DNA of 64,000 nt from Larsenimonas rhizosphaerae (GTDB taxonomy: Bacteria > Pseudomonadota > Gammaproteobacteria > Pseudomonadales > Halomonadaceae). The DNA is taken from the NCBI RefSeq assembly GCF_023700005.1, contig NZ_JAMLJK010000002.1, positions 186,001-250,000 on the forward strand, in the 5' to 3' direction. This document shows positions 9,490 through 19,155 of the stretch, piece by piece. The position numbers and the translations under genes are program-made. Within the stretch, counting starts at the first letter, position 1. Each line of letters opens with the position of its first letter. The notes beneath the pieces are model-generated. The model made no database searches and was not told the DNA's origin. It worked only from the letters and a program-made list of their open reading frames with translations.

Positions 9490-9894
9490 ATGGCACTGGA
9501 TACTGCTGAGATAGACCGACTTTTACAGGCACGTGGCAACGCCTATACCCCGTATTCTCATCATCCGGTGGCTGCACTGGTCGAGGATGATCAGGGGCGT
9601 CAGTTCGCTGGCTGCAATGTTGAAATTGCCAATTACAAGGGACTGTGTGCCGAGGCCAGCGCCATTGCCACCATGGTGTCACAGACGGGAGCAACTGCCC
9701 TGCGTCGTGTCGTCGTGATGGGTCCGGGCAGCGCACTGTGTACACCCTGCGGTGACTGTCGGCAGCGAATTCGCGAATTTGCCACGCCGGATACCGAAAT
9801 CGTGGTCGTCAATGGCGAAGGTGAGGTGCTGAAGCGCTATTCCATGGAGATGCTGCTGCCGGATTCCTTCGGGCCGGAAAACCTGACGGTCTGA
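9490..9894 (+). CDS. cdd: Cytidine deaminase
   Basis: This zinc hydrolase converts cytidine and deoxycytidine to uridine and deoxyuridine in pyrimidine salvage. It is the short, 134-residue homotetrameric form. The zinc ligands are Cys53 in CAE (with the proton-shuttling Glu55) and Cys87 and Cys90 in PCGDCRQ. The substrate-binding NVEIAN segment precedes them. The ATG at 9490 has AGGAGA six bases upstream, which decides it over earlier in-frame starts at 9451 and 9469. The gene appears monocistronic, with a long hairpin downstream. Confidence 0.95.
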   Translation: MALDTAEIDRLLQARGNAYTPYSHHPVAALVEDDQGRQFAGCNVEIANYKGLCAEASAIATMVSQTGATALRRVVVMGPGSALCTPCGDCRQRIREFATPDTEIVVVNGEGEVLKRYSMEMLLPDSFGPENLTV

Positions 9895-9990
9895 TCAATC
9901 AGGCCTGCTACGCCAGCTATACCCTGATCACGCTCAGGGCCATGGCGATGACCTGCATTGGTCCATCGGAAGGGCGGGGCTCTGAAACGC

Positions 9991-10033
9991 CGCGGCCCTC
10001 GGGAAGGCAGGTCAATGCTCCCCGAGGGCCGCG
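9991..10033. terminator. 13-bp perfect inverted repeat between cdd and ybiT
   Basis: CGCGGCCCTCGGG (9991-10003) pairs exactly with 10021-10033 around a 17-base loop. It sits between the convergent cdd and ybiT genes. No U-tract follows on the plus strand, so it may stop transcription weakly or protect 3' ends. Confidence 0.55.
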
Positions 10034-10081
10034 ATGTATCGACCGGACACGTGATGAGCGCGGGCCGGCCGGTATTACCTG

Positions 10082-11671
10082 TCAGCCATGAATGCCCTGG
10101 CTTCTCAGGTAGTCGTCGTAGGTGCCGCTGAAATCGACAATGCCATCGGCAGTCATGTCGAGAATGCGGGTAGCCAGGGAGCCGACAAACTCCCGGTCAT
10201 GGCTGACAAAGATCAACGTACCGGGGTAGTTGTCCAGCGCAAGGTTGAGTGCTTCGATGGATTCCATGTCGAGGTGGTTGGTGGGCTCATCCATGACCAG
10301 CACGTTGGGCTTTTGAAGCGCCAGCTTGCCGAACAGCATCCTGCCCTGCTCGCCACCGGAAATTACCTTGACGGTCTTGCCGATGTCATCATTGGAGAAC
10401 AGCATGCGGCCCAGGGCGCCCCGTACCATCTGTTCGCCCTCGGTGGTCCACTGGCTCATCCAGTCAAACAGGGTTTCGCCGCCGTCAAAATCAGCGGCAT
10501 GGTCCTGGGCGAAATAGCCTACTTCGGCAGCATCGGTCCATTTCACGGTGCCTGCATCCGGTGCCATCGTCTCTACCAGGCAGTTGAGCAGGGTTGTCTT
10601 GCCGATGCCGTTCGGTCCGATGATGGCGATGCGCTCACCGGCTTCTACCTGGAGGCTGAACCGGCTGAACAGGGTGTTGTCGCCCCAGGCCTTGGTCAGT
10701 TTGTCGACGGTCAGGGCCTGACGGTGAATCTTTTTGGTCTGCTCGAAGCGAATGAACGGGCTGACACGAGAAGAGGGCTTGACTTCGTCGAGCTGGATCT
10801 TGTCGATCTTGCGCTGGCGTGACGTGGCCTGCTTGGCCTTGGAGGCATTGGCAGAGAAGCGGCTGACAAACTGCTGCAGTTCGGCAATCTCGGCCTTTTT
10901 CTTGGCGTTGTCAGCGTGCAGCCGTTCCCGGGCCTGGGTAGCGGCAATCATGTATTCATCGTAGGTGCCGGGGAACAGGCGCAATTCACCGTAGTCCAGG
11001 TCGGCCATGTGGGTGCAGACGCTGTTCAGGAAGTGGCGATCATGCGAGATGATGATCATGGTCGAGTTGCGAGCCCGCAGAATGTCTTCCAGCCAGCGGA
11101 TGGTGTTGATGTCCAGGTGGTTGGTTGGTTCATCCAGCAGCAGTACATCCGGATCACTGAACAGGGCCTGAGCCAGCAGTACTCGAAGCTTCCAGCCCGG
11201 TGCCACGACGCTCATGGGCTCGAAATGCTGTTCCAGCGGTATGCCCAGTCCGAGCAGCAGTTCGCCGGCACGCGCTTCGGCGGTATAGCCATCCAGCTCG
11301 GCAAACTGGACTTCAAGGTCGGCTACCTTCATGCCGTCTTCTTCGCTCATCTCGCTTTGCGAGTAAATGCGCTCGCGCTCGGCACCGACCTTCCACAGGG
11401 CTTCGTGGCCCATGATGACGGTATCGATCACACGCTCGTTCTCGAACGCGAACTGGTCCTGGCGCAGCTTGCCCAGGCGCATGTTGGCATCCTTCATCAC
11501 CTGACCGCCGGTGGGCTCCAGGTCACCCCCCAGAATCTTCATGAAGGTGGACTTGCCGCAGCCATTGGCGCCGATCAGGCCGTAGCGGTGACCATTACCA
11601 AACTTGACGGAAACATTTTCGAACAGCGGCCGGGGGCCGAACTGCATGGTGATATTGGCAGTAGAAAGCAC
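10082..11671 (-). CDS. ybiT: ABC-F ATPase YbiT
   Basis: This soluble ABC-F protein has two nucleotide-binding domains and no membrane part. Members act on the ribosome E site to regulate or rescue translation. The 529 residues align over their whole length with E. coli YbiT (530). The first Walker A is GANGCGKST (residues 34-42), then a Walker B with DEPTNHLD, the charged linker rich in QARERL/AKKKAEI, a second Walker [10 protein letters not shown], the signature SGGEQGR and a second DEPTNHLD. The open frame runs up to 11776, but homology begins at the GTG at 11671 ([11 protein letters not shown]). No good ribosome site is seen for either start, so the start is a homology choice. Confidence 0.9.
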   Translation of the reverse strand: MLSTANITMQFGPRPLFENVSVKFGNGHRYGLIGANGCGKSTFMKILGGDLEPTGGQVMKDANMRLGKLRQDQFAFENERVIDTVIMGHEALWKVGAERERIYSQSEMSEEDGMKVADLEVQFAELDGYTAEARAGELLLGLGIPLEQHFEPMSVVAPGWKLRVLLAQALFSDPDVLLLDEPTNHLDINTIRWLEDILRARNSTMIIISHDRHFLNSVCTHMADLDYGELRLFPGTYDEYMIAATQARERLHADNAKKKAEIAELQQFVSRFSANASKAKQATSRQRKIDKIQLDEVKPSSRVSPFIRFEQTKKIHRQALTVDKLTKAWGDNTLFSRFSLQVEAGERIAIIGPNGIGKTTLLNCLVETMAPDAGTVKWTDAAEVGYFAQDHAADFDGGETLFDWMSQWTTEGEQMVRGALGRMLFSNDDIGKTVKVISGGEQGRMLFGKLALQKPNVLVMDEPTNHLDMESIEALNLALDNYPGTLIFVSHDREFVGSLATRILDMTADGIVDFSGTYDDYLRSQGIHG

Positions 11672-11810
11672 AGCGGGGGGTTCTCGCGGGAACAGGTGAG
11701 TGAGCCGACCCTCGAGGCGTGATGCAGCATGCAGGGCCGATGCGGCCATTGTACGTGCTTGCCCCCCGGGCGTCATCGCTGCCGTGCATGTTTCGGGGGG
11801 CTTTAATCGT

Positions 11811-12203
11811 CTAGGTCAGCACAGCGATCAGCAACAGGGCCAGTCCCAGCATCGATACCATGTACACCATCGAGCGCACCCAGGGTATGCCAAGGGCATA
11901 AAGAGGCACATAGACCATACGGGCCAGCAGGTAGAGCCAGCATCCCCACAGGCTCAGGGTGCCTTCCTGACCGCTGATGTGAAGAATCAGCACGGCGGCG
12001 ATGAATAGCGGCAGGGTTTCAAACAGATTGCGCTGGGCGCGAAACAGGCGGCCGGTGACCTTGCCCATCGGGGGGCCGTCATGGTCGCGCGGGCCGGTAT
12101 TGTATTCCACCCCTGTTTCCCGGTTGCGCCACATGGCCGGCAACAGGATTTGTACAACGGCCAGTACCAGTGTCCAGCCCAGCAGATAAAGCTCCATGCT
12201 CAT
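11811..12203 (-). CDS. MAPEG-family membrane protein
   Basis: This 130-residue protein has four predicted membrane helices and resembles the bacterial MAPEG group (membrane-associated proteins in eicosanoid and glutathione metabolism). The [16 protein letters not shown] segment after helix 1 is the family's most conserved stretch. [20 protein letters not shown] follows. Bacterial members mostly lack an assigned reaction; some have glutathione transferase activity. The ATG at 12203 has AGGAG eight bases upstream, so it is preferred over one at 12251. Confidence 0.88.
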   Translation of the reverse strand: MSMELYLLGWTLVLAVVQILLPAMWRNRETGVEYNTGPRDHDGPPMGKVTGRLFRAQRNLFETLPLFIAAVLILHISGQEGTLSLWGCWLYLLARMVYVPLYALGIPWVRSMVYMVSMLGLALLLIAVLT

Positions 12204-12351
12204 GACATTTTCTCCTTGAGTGCTCGCCAAGCATAGAAGAAGCCACCGCATTACGGCATGGGCTTATTGCACAAACGGCACAGTACATAACTGCATTTAT
12301 TGTCACAATTATTACAGGAATGCTTCACTTATATTACAGGACGATACTAAA

Positions 12352-13089
12352 GTGCGCTCAGGACTTACGAAGCTCATACGCGATGAATACGCTGAAAATC
12401 CTCTCTTTTCGACGGCAGCGAAAGTGGTACTTGGTGCTACGCTTCTGGTGATCATCGTGGCGATCATCTGGGAGTCCATGGGCCTGCCGCCCCAGCTCAT
12501 GTCGCTTTACAATGAAGAGTCCCTGCCGAACCGCTTTGCCCAGGGGCTGATGATACTCAGTGTGTTCATGTTTCTGGTGGGCTACGCTCGCCACAACACG
12601 CGCGCCTTTCTGGCGCTGGCCTTTTTATATGCGTTTGTCTGGTTTGATGACACCATGATGTACCATGAGCATGTTGGTGCGTTTCTGGATAGCCACGGGC
12701 TGGTACAGGCGCGTGGCGGCATGCGGGCTCAGGATATTGGCGAGCTGATTGGCTGGGGTCTGGCAGCCATTCCGATGGCTCTGGTCTTTTTGTGGGCCTG
12801 GATGGGCCGCCGCGCCGGCGACTTTGGTATGCTGGTCGTGTTTGGCTGCTGCTTCGGGTTGCTGGTGTTCTGTGGCGTGGTCGTGGACATGCTCCATATC
12901 GCCATGGGTGGCGCCGAGGCGATGGATATTGGCTGGATCGAGGATGGTGGCGAAATTTTCTCGGTCGCACTGGCCTGTGTCTTCTCGGTACTCTTTTCGA
13001 CCATGAAGACGGAGCGGTGGTTTATGGCCAGCGCGCGAGCGGCAGCGCAGCACACCCATCAGGATACGCGTCACGCCCTGTCCTTCTGA
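12352..13089 (+). CDS. Multi-pass membrane protein of unknown function
   Basis: I do not recognise a family for this protein. From GTG 12352 it has 245 residues with five or six hydrophobic segments (about 23-45, 65-80, 84-100, 134-155, 160-180 and 200-220). A short charged N-terminal region precedes them. A conspicuous acidic-histidine cluster, WFDDTMMYHEHVG (Asp99, Asp100, His105, Glu106, His107), sits after the third segment. A second polar run (Asp179, His182, then Glu197 and Glu201) lies near the last one. Together these could bind a metal or carry protons, but that is a guess. AGGA lies about 12 bases before the GTG. The frame is open back to 12220, so the start is uncertain. A strong terminator follows. 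Confidence 0.6.
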   Translation: MRSGLTKLIRDEYAENPLFSTAAKVVLGATLLVIIVAIIWESMGLPPQLMSLYNEESLPNRFAQGLMILSVFMFLVGYARHNTRAFLALAFLYAFVWFDDTMMYHEHVGAFLDSHGLVQARGGMRAQDIGELIGWGLAAIPMALVFLWAWMGRRAGDFGMLVVFGCCFGLLVFCGVVVDMLHIAMGGAEAMDIGWIEDGGEIFSVALACVFSVLFSTMKTERWFMASARAAAQHTHQDTRHALSF

Positions 13090-13112
13090 TGGCAGTGGTC
13101 CGATGATTTGAA

Positions 13113-13136
13113 GGCAGCGCACAGCGCTGCCTTTTT
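13113..13136 (+). terminator. Rho-independent terminator
   Basis: GGCAGCGC (13113-13120) pairs with GCGCTGCC (13124-13131) around ACA and is followed by five T residues, just after the unknown membrane-protein gene. Confidence 0.92.
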
Positions 13137-13210
13137 CATGTTTGGTCAGTGCATGAAAGGCTCGGAAGGGCCGATGAAACGCTTATCCTCTTATTTGGCA
13201 GGGAGCCAGT

Positions 13211-14221
13211 ATGTCCAATCGATTGATTCAACTGATTGCCTCCGAGGATGATTCGGACACCATCACATCATGTTTCGAAAAGCTGGAACTCGAGGAATGG
13301 TGGAAAAACTCGCCGGCCGGAGGGGGTGAGCGGGTCACGTTTTATGTCGCCCTGCATCAGGCTGAATCTCAGGAGGTCATGGACGCGCTGGGCGAAGCAC
13401 TGAAGGGCAAGGATGACTGGCGGTTGTTCTCGCTGGCTACCGAGGCCAACCTGCCGGAAGTCGATGATGAGGATGAGCAGGAGCGCCTGGAGCAAAAGAA
13501 TACCGCCAGTGCGCGGGAAGAGATTTATGGCGATATACGTAGCGGCGCCACACTGACGCGTGATTATCTGTTGATGACCGCCCTGGCCACCTGTGTGGCG
13601 GCGATCGGCCTGAATCAGGGGCAGGTGGCCGTCGTCATCGGGGCCATGGTGATTGCACCGCTGTTGGGCCCCATTCTTGCCTTCGCCTTCGGCTCGACAC
13701 TGGGCAACCTTGAACTGCTGTGGATTGCAGCACGGTCACTGCTGGCCGGGCTGGGAGTCTCGATCGCCGTCGGCATCCTGCTCGGGTTTTTGTATCGAGC
13801 AACTCCGGACAACCAGATGATGAACTTCTCCGGCGTCATGAGCCTGCAGACTCTGATGTTGCCCCTGGCTTCCGGCGCGGCCGCAGCGCTGATGGTCGCT
13901 GGTGGCAAGATGTCGGCTTTGGTCGGCGTCATGGTGGCTGCTGCGCTGCTGCCGCCGCTGGCGGCCTTCGGTCTGTTCATTGGTGATGGCAACTACCTTT
14001 CCGGCGGGCGGGCTCTGGTGTCGGTGGTAGTAAACATCATCGCCATCAATCTGGCGGCACAGGTCGTGTTTCTATTGAAGGGTATCCGTCCCAAGCGCTG
14101 GGATACGGAGTCACGCGGCACGTCTGTCAAGCTGGCGCTGGGCGTGTCTGCGGGACTGGCGGTCGTGGCCGGGCTCTTTCTGTGGCTGTCTGGCAGTAAC
14201 GTGAACTTCAGCCTGCTGTAA
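13211..14221 (+). CDS. DUF389/TIGR00341 membrane protein
   Basis: This 336-residue protein has a soluble N-terminal part of about 115 residues, where a ferredoxin-like fold is expected. About six membrane helices follow. The membrane part opens with the conserved YLLMTALATCVAAIGL and VAVVIGAMVIAPLLGPI segments that define DUF389. An acidic linker (VDDEDEQERLEQ) joins the two. The family is widespread but its function is unproven; a transport role is often guessed. GGGAG lies seven bases before the ATG. The gene stands alone after a terminator. Confidence 0.88.
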   Translation: MSNRLIQLIASEDDSDTITSCFEKLELEEWWKNSPAGGGERVTFYVALHQAESQEVMDALGEALKGKDDWRLFSLATEANLPEVDDEDEQERLEQKNTASAREEIYGDIRSGATLTRDYLLMTALATCVAAIGLNQGQVAVVIGAMVIAPLLGPILAFAFGSTLGNLELLWIAARSLLAGLGVSIAVGILLGFLYRATPDNQMMNFSGVMSLQTLMLPLASGAAAALMVAGGKMSALVGVMVAAALLPPLAAFGLFIGDGNYLSGGRALVSVVVNIIAINLAAQVVFLLKGIRPKRWDTESRGTSVKLALGVSAGLAVVAGLFLWLSGSNVNFSLL

Positions 14222-14297
14222 CGCCTTCGTATTTTGCACATCGGCGTACAACACGCCAGAATCAAATGACGATTCACTGACAGGGACACTACCGGTT

Positions 14298-15389
14298 ATG
14301 GCAGATTCAAGACCGCTTGATGATGAGGCGCTTGCCTTTACGGAACGCTATTTGAACAACGCATCGCCCACTGGCCAGGAATGGTCCGGTCAAAAGCTGT
14401 GGATGGATTATCTCACACCATATGTGGATGAGTTCTTTACCGATACCTACGGCACTGCGGTGGGCGTGATCAATCCCGAGGCCAAATACAAGGTCGTGAT
14501 CGAAGGCCATGCCGACGAGATTTCCTGGTACGTTAATCACATTACCGACAATGGCCTGATCTACGTAGTCAGAAACGGCGGTAGTGATCATCAGATTGCA
14601 CCGTCCAAACGGGTCAATATCCATACCCGTGACGGGGTGGTCGAGGGGGTATTCGGCTGGCCGGCGATTCACACCCGAAGCAATGGCAGCAAGGAACAGG
14701 CGCCCAAGATCGACAATATCTTTGTTGATGTGGGGTGCACGACGCGAGACGAGGTTGAGGCACTGGGCGTGCACGTCGGGTGCATCATTACGTATCCGGA
14801 CGAGTTCTTTATCCTCAACGGAAACAAGTTCGTGTGCCGTGCCCTGGACAACCGTATTGGCGGGGTCATGATTGCCCAGGTCGCACGGTTGCTGAAGGAA
14901 AATGGCAAGACGCTTGATTTTGGCCTGTATATCGTCAACTCGGTGCAGGAAGAGGTGGGGCTTCGTGGCGCACAGATGATCGCCGAGCGCATCAAGCCTG
15001 ATGTGGCCATCGTGACCGATGTCACCCACGATACCACCACTCCCATGATCGAGCAGAAGACCCAGGGCACCCTGAAAATGGGGGATGGCCCGGTGGTTAC
15101 CTATGCGCCCGCGGTGCAGCAGCGCCTGCGTGACAGGATCATCAGCGCGGCTGAAACCCACGGCATTCCGTTCCAGCGTTCTGCTTCCTCGCGGGCGACA
15201 GGCACCGATACCGATGCCTTCGCCTACAGCAACCAGGGTGTGGCATCGGCATTGATTGCCCTGCCGCTGCGTTATATGCACACCACGGTCGAGATGGTGC
15301 ACCGTGATGATGTCGAGAATGTGATCAGGCTGATTTACGAAACGCTGCTGACGATTGCGCCTGGCGAAACCTTCAGTTATTTCGAGTAG
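14298..15389 (+). CDS. M42-family metallo-aminopeptidase
   Basis: This is a cytoplasmic dinuclear-zinc aminopeptidase of the M42 clan (FrvX/YsdC/PepA-type tetrahedral peptidases, sometimes misnamed endoglucanase M). It has 363 residues, the usual length. Likely ligands and catalytic residues are His71 with Asp73 (EGHADEI), Asp180 (ALDNRIGG), the Glu214-Glu215 pair (VQEEVGLRG), Asp237 (IVTDVTHD) and His324 (RYMHTTVE). The ribosome site is weak (AGGGACAC). The gene is monocistronic with a hairpin after the stop. Confidence 0.92.
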   Translation: MADSRPLDDEALAFTERYLNNASPTGQEWSGQKLWMDYLTPYVDEFFTDTYGTAVGVINPEAKYKVVIEGHADEISWYVNHITDNGLIYVVRNGGSDHQIAPSKRVNIHTRDGVVEGVFGWPAIHTRSNGSKEQAPKIDNIFVDVGCTTRDEVEALGVHVGCIITYPDEFFILNGNKFVCRALDNRIGGVMIAQVARLLKENGKTLDFGLYIVNSVQEEVGLRGAQMIAERIKPDVAIVTDVTHDTTTPMIEQKTQGTLKMGDGPVVTYAPAVQQRLRDRIISAAETHGIPFQRSASSRATGTDTDAFAYSNQGVASALIALPLRYMHTTVEMVHRDDVENVIRLIYETLLTIAPGETFSYFE

Positions 15390-15419
15390 AGCCTCCGGGC
15401 CTTTCCTGGCCCGTGTAAT

Positions 15420-15441
15420 GCCCGGCAAAGCCGGGCGTTAT
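15420..15441 (+). terminator. Hairpin terminator after the M42 peptidase gene
   Basis: GCCCGGC (15420-15426) and GCCGGGC (15430-15436) enclose AAA, followed by GTTAT. The stem is good and the tail only moderately T-rich. Confidence 0.65.
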
Positions 15442-15581
15442 CCCTGAACCCGAAAACGCGGTATGATGGACGTCTTCACCTGCGTTTTGAGTGCTGGTGA
15501 TGGCTCGGGGCCATCTTCTGCAGTTCTCTTCTCCTGTTGTCCCCCTTTCCCTTGCTGGCCTGCCCCGAAGGCGAGCGTTAG

Positions 15582-16958
15582 ATGGTTGATTCAATGTCAT
15601 TTTCCGAGCTGGGCCTATGCCCTGAGCTGCTTGCCGCCGTTGATCGTGCAGGCTATACCACCCCGTCACCGATTCAGGAAAAGGCTATTCCTGTCTGTCT
15701 CGAAGGCCGCGATGTGCTGGCTGCCGCCCAGACTGGTACCGGCAAGACTGCAGGCTTTGCCCTGCCGATTCTGCAGGGCCTGTTTCAAAATGGCGCACGG
15801 CGCCAGCCCAATCGCGTTCAGGCGCTGATTCTTACACCCACACGTGAACTGGCCGCTCAGATCGGTGAAGTGGTGGAAATGTTTGCCGCGTCACTGCCGG
15901 TCCGGCTGACCAGCGCCGTCGTATTCGGTGGGGTCAGTGCCCGTCCCCAGATCGATGCGCTGGCAAAGGGCGTGGATATTCTGGTGGCCTGCCCGGGTCG
16001 TCTGCTTGACTTGATCAACCAGAAGGCGGTTCGGCTTGATAACGTCGAAACGCTGGTGCTGGATGAAGCCGACCGCATGCTTGATATGGGCTTTATCCAT
16101 GATATTCGCAAGCTGATGAAGCTGATCCCCACGGATCGTCAGACCCTGTTGTTTTCCGCAACCTTCTCGAGCGAGATTCGCTCACTGGCTTCGGGCTTTC
16201 TGCGTCAGCCGGTCGAGATCGATATCACGCCGCGCAACAGCGCTGCTCAGAGCGTGGAGCAATCGGCCTTCTTTGTGGATCGTCCGGCCAAGGCGGCGGC
16301 GCTGATTCACCTGATCAAGGCCCGTCAGTGGGAGCAGGTGCTGGTATTCACCGCCACCAAGCACATGGCCAACAAGGTCACCTACAGTCTGCAGCAGGCA
16401 GGCATCGAGGCGGCTGCCATTCATGGCAACAAGAGCCAGAATGCCCGTACCCAGGCGCTGTCAGGCTTCAAGGACAAGCGCGTCACGGCCCTGGTTGCGA
16501 CGGATGTGGCTGCCCGTGGTATCGACATCAGCGAGCTGCCGCAGGTCGTGAACTTTGAGTTGCCGGCAACGCCTGCTGACTACGTGCACCGTATCGGGCG
16601 TACCGGTCGTGCAGGTGCGGCGGGGCAGGCCATTTCGCTGGTTGACAGTGAAGAAAAGGATCAGCTGCGTCGCATCGAGCGCCTGATCAAGTCCAATCTA
16701 CCCAAAACCGACATGTCGGACTTCGATGAAGCCAGTGCGAAGGCACAGTATCCGCTGCTGTCACCGCCGCGTGGTCCGAAGCCGGTGCGCAAGGCTGGTG
16801 GCGGTAATGGTCGTGGCAAGCCTTCCGGCGGCGGGCGTAACGGGGGTGGTAATGCCAGTGGCAATCGCGCCGGTGGTGCTCCTTCCGGTGGTCAGCCGAG
16901 CCGCAACCGGCGTCCGCGTCGCAGTGGCGGCAACAACTCCTCGTCCAGTCAGAGCTGA
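15582..16958 (+). CDS. rhlE: DEAD-box RNA helicase RhlE
   Basis: This ATP-dependent RNA helicase acts in ribosome maturation or RNA turnover. It has 458 residues. The Q motif region (FSELGLCPELL, then SPIQEKAIP), Walker A AAQTGTGKT, PTREL, the DEAD box with LDEADRMLDMGF, SAT, and HRIGRTGRAG are all in order. A basic Gly/Asn/Arg-rich low-complexity tail of about 70 residues (from residue 390) is typical of RhlE and should bind RNA nonspecifically. The ATG at 15582 has GCGAG upstream; a second ATG four codons in is possible. About 145 bases of pyrimidine-rich leader lie between the preceding hairpin and the start, as seen in cold-regulated helicase genes. Confidence 0.95.
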   Translation: MVDSMSFSELGLCPELLAAVDRAGYTTPSPIQEKAIPVCLEGRDVLAAAQTGTGKTAGFALPILQGLFQNGARRQPNRVQALILTPTRELAAQIGEVVEMFAASLPVRLTSAVVFGGVSARPQIDALAKGVDILVACPGRLLDLINQKAVRLDNVETLVLDEADRMLDMGFIHDIRKLMKLIPTDRQTLLFSATFSSEIRSLASGFLRQPVEIDITPRNSAAQSVEQSAFFVDRPAKAAALIHLIKARQWEQVLVFTATKHMANKVTYSLQQAGIEAAAIHGNKSQNARTQALSGFKDKRVTALVATDVAARGIDISELPQVVNFELPATPADYVHRIGRTGRAGAAGQAISLVDSEEKDQLRRIERLIKSNLPKTDMSDFDEASAKAQYPLLSPPRGPKPVRKAGGGNGRGKPSGGGRNGGGNASGNRAGGAPSGGQPSRNRRPRRSGGNNSSSSQS

Positions 16959-16959
16959 G

Positions 16960-17871
16960 TCAGGCCTCCGGAGACGGATCAAGCTGCTGCCACAGTGCTT
17001 CAAGTGCCGAGTGGCGTGGCCGAGCCAGCGCTACCAGTCTGATATCCAGTTCGACATCAAAGGCCTCGTCCGCACTGCGGACGAGGCCTTTGTCATTGGC
17101 CATCCTGGCCGGCAGCCAGCCCATGCCGTATCCCTGTTGAATCAGTGTCTTGACATTGCCCGATTGCAGATTGTCATTAAGGGGCAGCAGATGTGGTGTA
17201 GGTGACAGGCGAGCCATGTGAGCGGCAATGGGCTGTGCCATGAAGCTGCGCGGATGGTAGGCCATGACCGGTACGGGTTGCTCCGGCGTCCCGGGCAGGG
17301 CAAAGCGAGGCGTTGCCTCGTCAGTGATCGCCGCCAGACTGACAGGGATCAGCCGCTCCCGGCCGACTGAATGCCAGCGTAGTCGGTCACTGTCGAATCG
17401 ATCCGCCCAGGACAGGTCAGCGCTCCAGTAGACCAGTGCGACATCACACTGGCCCTGCTCCAGTGCGTCCAGATATTCACTGCCGATCCAGTTGGTGCTG
17501 TGAAGATCCGGCGATAACAGAGGCTCAAGACCTGTGGAACCGGCCCAGTCCTGGAAAAAGTGGGTAAACAGACTTTGGGCGGCGGCCAGGCTCAGGCGTG
17601 AGAGGGCAGCATCGGTCAGGATCGAAATGCGCTCACGGGTGAGCGCCAGCTCACCACTGACGGTTTCGCAAAAGGCCAGAAAGTGCTGCCCGGCCGGTGT
17701 CAGTGACAGGGGCAGGGTCTGGCGGTCGATCAGGGTCGTGCCCATGGCCTCTTCCAGCAGGCGAATGCGTCGGCTGAAAGTAGGCTGGCTTACGTGTTGT
17801 CGTTCCGCCGCACGGGAAAAGTGGCGAGTGCGGGCCAGCGCCATGAAATCGTCGAGCCAGCGTATTTCCAT
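16960..17871 (-). CDS. LysR-type regulator, HypT (YjiE)-like
   Basis: This transcription regulator has an N-terminal winged helix (residues 1-60) and a periplasmic-binding-like effector domain. It has 303 residues. The first 65 residues align well with E. coli HypT, a hypochlorite-responsive LysR protein (WLDDFMALARTRHFSRAAE, then VSQPTFSRRIRLLE). The methionines and cysteines through which HypT senses oxidants were not compared, so the same signal is not claimed. It ends one base from the end of rhlE on the other strand, with no terminator between them. No divergent target gene lies beside it; the next gene on the plus-strand side is an ABC ATPase gene on the same strand. Confidence 0.88.
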   Translation of the reverse strand: MEIRWLDDFMALARTRHFSRAAERQHVSQPTFSRRIRLLEEAMGTTLIDRQTLPLSLTPAGQHFLAFCETVSGELALTRERISILTDAALSRLSLAAAQSLFTHFFQDWAGSTGLEPLLSPDLHSTNWIGSEYLDALEQGQCDVALVYWSADLSWADRFDSDRLRWHSVGRERLIPVSLAAITDEATPRFALPGTPEQPVPVMAYHPRSFMAQPIAAHMARLSPTPHLLPLNDNLQSGNVKTLIQQGYGMGWLPARMANDKGLVRSADEAFDVELDIRLVALARPRHSALEALWQQLDPSPEA

Positions 17872-18090
17872 TGGGTCGTATCTTTATCGTTGTTGTCGGA
17901 CAAGGCCGTTGACACCCGGCGGGTGCCGTACAGCCGCGCCCGGGATGCAGGTTGTGCAGCCTCGGACGTTATCGGCCAGTAATGGTGTGGCTTCATGATA
18001 TGACCGAATGGTCAGTTTTTCTGGTTTTTCCGGCCCGGTCAGGAGGCGTCGTCGTTGATCGCATCTGCCGGGCCGGGTGTGGCAGTGTAA

Positions 18091-19155
18091 TTACAGACGT
18101 CCCTCCTCCAAGGCATGACAGGCCACCCGGGCATCGCCATAGGTCTTCAATGCCGGAATGTCTTCGCGGCAGCGCGCAGTGGCGTACGGGCAGCGTCCAT
18201 GGAACACACATCCCGATGGCAGGTTGACGGGGGTGGGCACTTCACCCGTCAGCCGAATCGGCGTGGGGTGTCCGTCCGAGAGCCGGGGAATGGCCGACAG
18301 CAAGGCCTGGGTATAAGGATGGCGGGGGGTGGAAAACAGTGTGTCACGCGGTGCCAGCTCGCATAGCGTGCCCAGATACATGACGGCCACGCGCGTGGCG
18401 AAATGCTCTACCACGGCCAGGTCATGGGTAATGAACAGATAGGTCAGCCCCCGTGCCTGCTGGGCATCGCGCATCAGGTTCAGTACCTGGGCCTGAATGG
18501 AGACATCCAGAGCCGAGATCGGCTCATCCGCCACGATGAATTCCGGGTCGACGGCAAGCGCGCGGGCAATGGAAATACGCTGACGCTGACCGCCGGAGAA
18601 TTCATGGGCGAAGCGGCCTCCCCATTCAGGATCGATGCCTACCGAGCTCATGACCTCCTGAACCTTGTCCTGCACGTCACCACGGTTCAGGGATGGGTTA
18701 TGAAACGTGATCGGCTCTTCCAGAATCCGGTTGATGGTCATGCGGGGGTTCAGTGACGCGTAGGGGTTCTGGAAGATCATCTGCATGCGCCGTCGCCAGG
18801 GAAGCAGCGCATGGGCTGACAGCTGATCGATGCGAGTGCCATCAAAATGGATCTCGCCCTCGCTGGGAGAAATCAGCCCCATGACGGTACGGGCCACGGT
18901 TGACTTGCCGCAGCCGGATTCGCCGACCACGCACAGGGCCTCGCCCCGGGCTACATCCAGATCAACGCCGTTGATGGCGTGCACGTATTCCTGTCGACGA
19001 GTGAGGCGGCCCTTCGAGAAATGCAGCTGCTCGAGCCAGTTGCCGGACAGATTGAACCGTTTGCGCAGCCCGCGGATGCTCAGCAGGGTGGATGGGTCGT
19101 GCCGGGGGCTCGTGGTGGCCTGGTCGGTCGGCTGAGTTATCTCAGACGGTATCAT
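18091..19155 (-). CDS. Oligopeptide-type ABC transporter ATPase (DppF/OppF-like)
   Basis: This is the last gene of a five-gene uptake operon. The 354-residue cytoplasmic ATPase has Walker A GESGCGKST, signature FSGGQRQRISIARAL, Walker B IVADEPISALD and a C-terminal oligopeptide-ABC extension with Cys residues (GCVFHGRCPYA). An insertion after the first strand (LSGNWLEQLHFSKGRL) is common in DppF/OppF proteins. The frame is open to 19260, but the ATG at 19155 overlaps the end of the preceding ATPase gene by 14 bases and fits the family start. Confidence 0.92.
   Translation of the reverse strand: MIPSEITQPTDQATTSPRHDPSTLLSIRGLRKRFNLSGNWLEQLHFSKGRLTRRQEYVHAINGVDLDVARGEALCVVGESGCGKSTVARTVMGLISPSEGEIHFDGTRIDQLSAHALLPWRRRMQMIFQNPYASLNPRMTINRILEEPITFHNPSLNRGDVQDKVQEVMSSVGIDPEWGGRFAHEFSGGQRQRISIARALAVDPEFIVADEPISALDVSIQAQVLNLMRDAQQARGLTYLFITHDLAVVEHFATRVAVMYLGTLCELAPRDTLFSTPRHPYTQALLSAIPRLSDGHPTPIRLTGEVPTPVNLPSGCVFHGRCPYATARCREDIPALKTYGDARVACHALEEGRL

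Noticed and set aside
14307-15428. 373-codon minus-strand open frame opposite the M42 peptidase gene
   Set aside because: It mirrors the peptidase gene and shows no family features.
16791-16950. Gly/Asn/Arg-rich repeat in rhlE as a possible mobile or tandem repeat
   Set aside because: It is a normal low-complexity RNA-binding tail of RhlE proteins, not a DNA repeat with a fixed unit.
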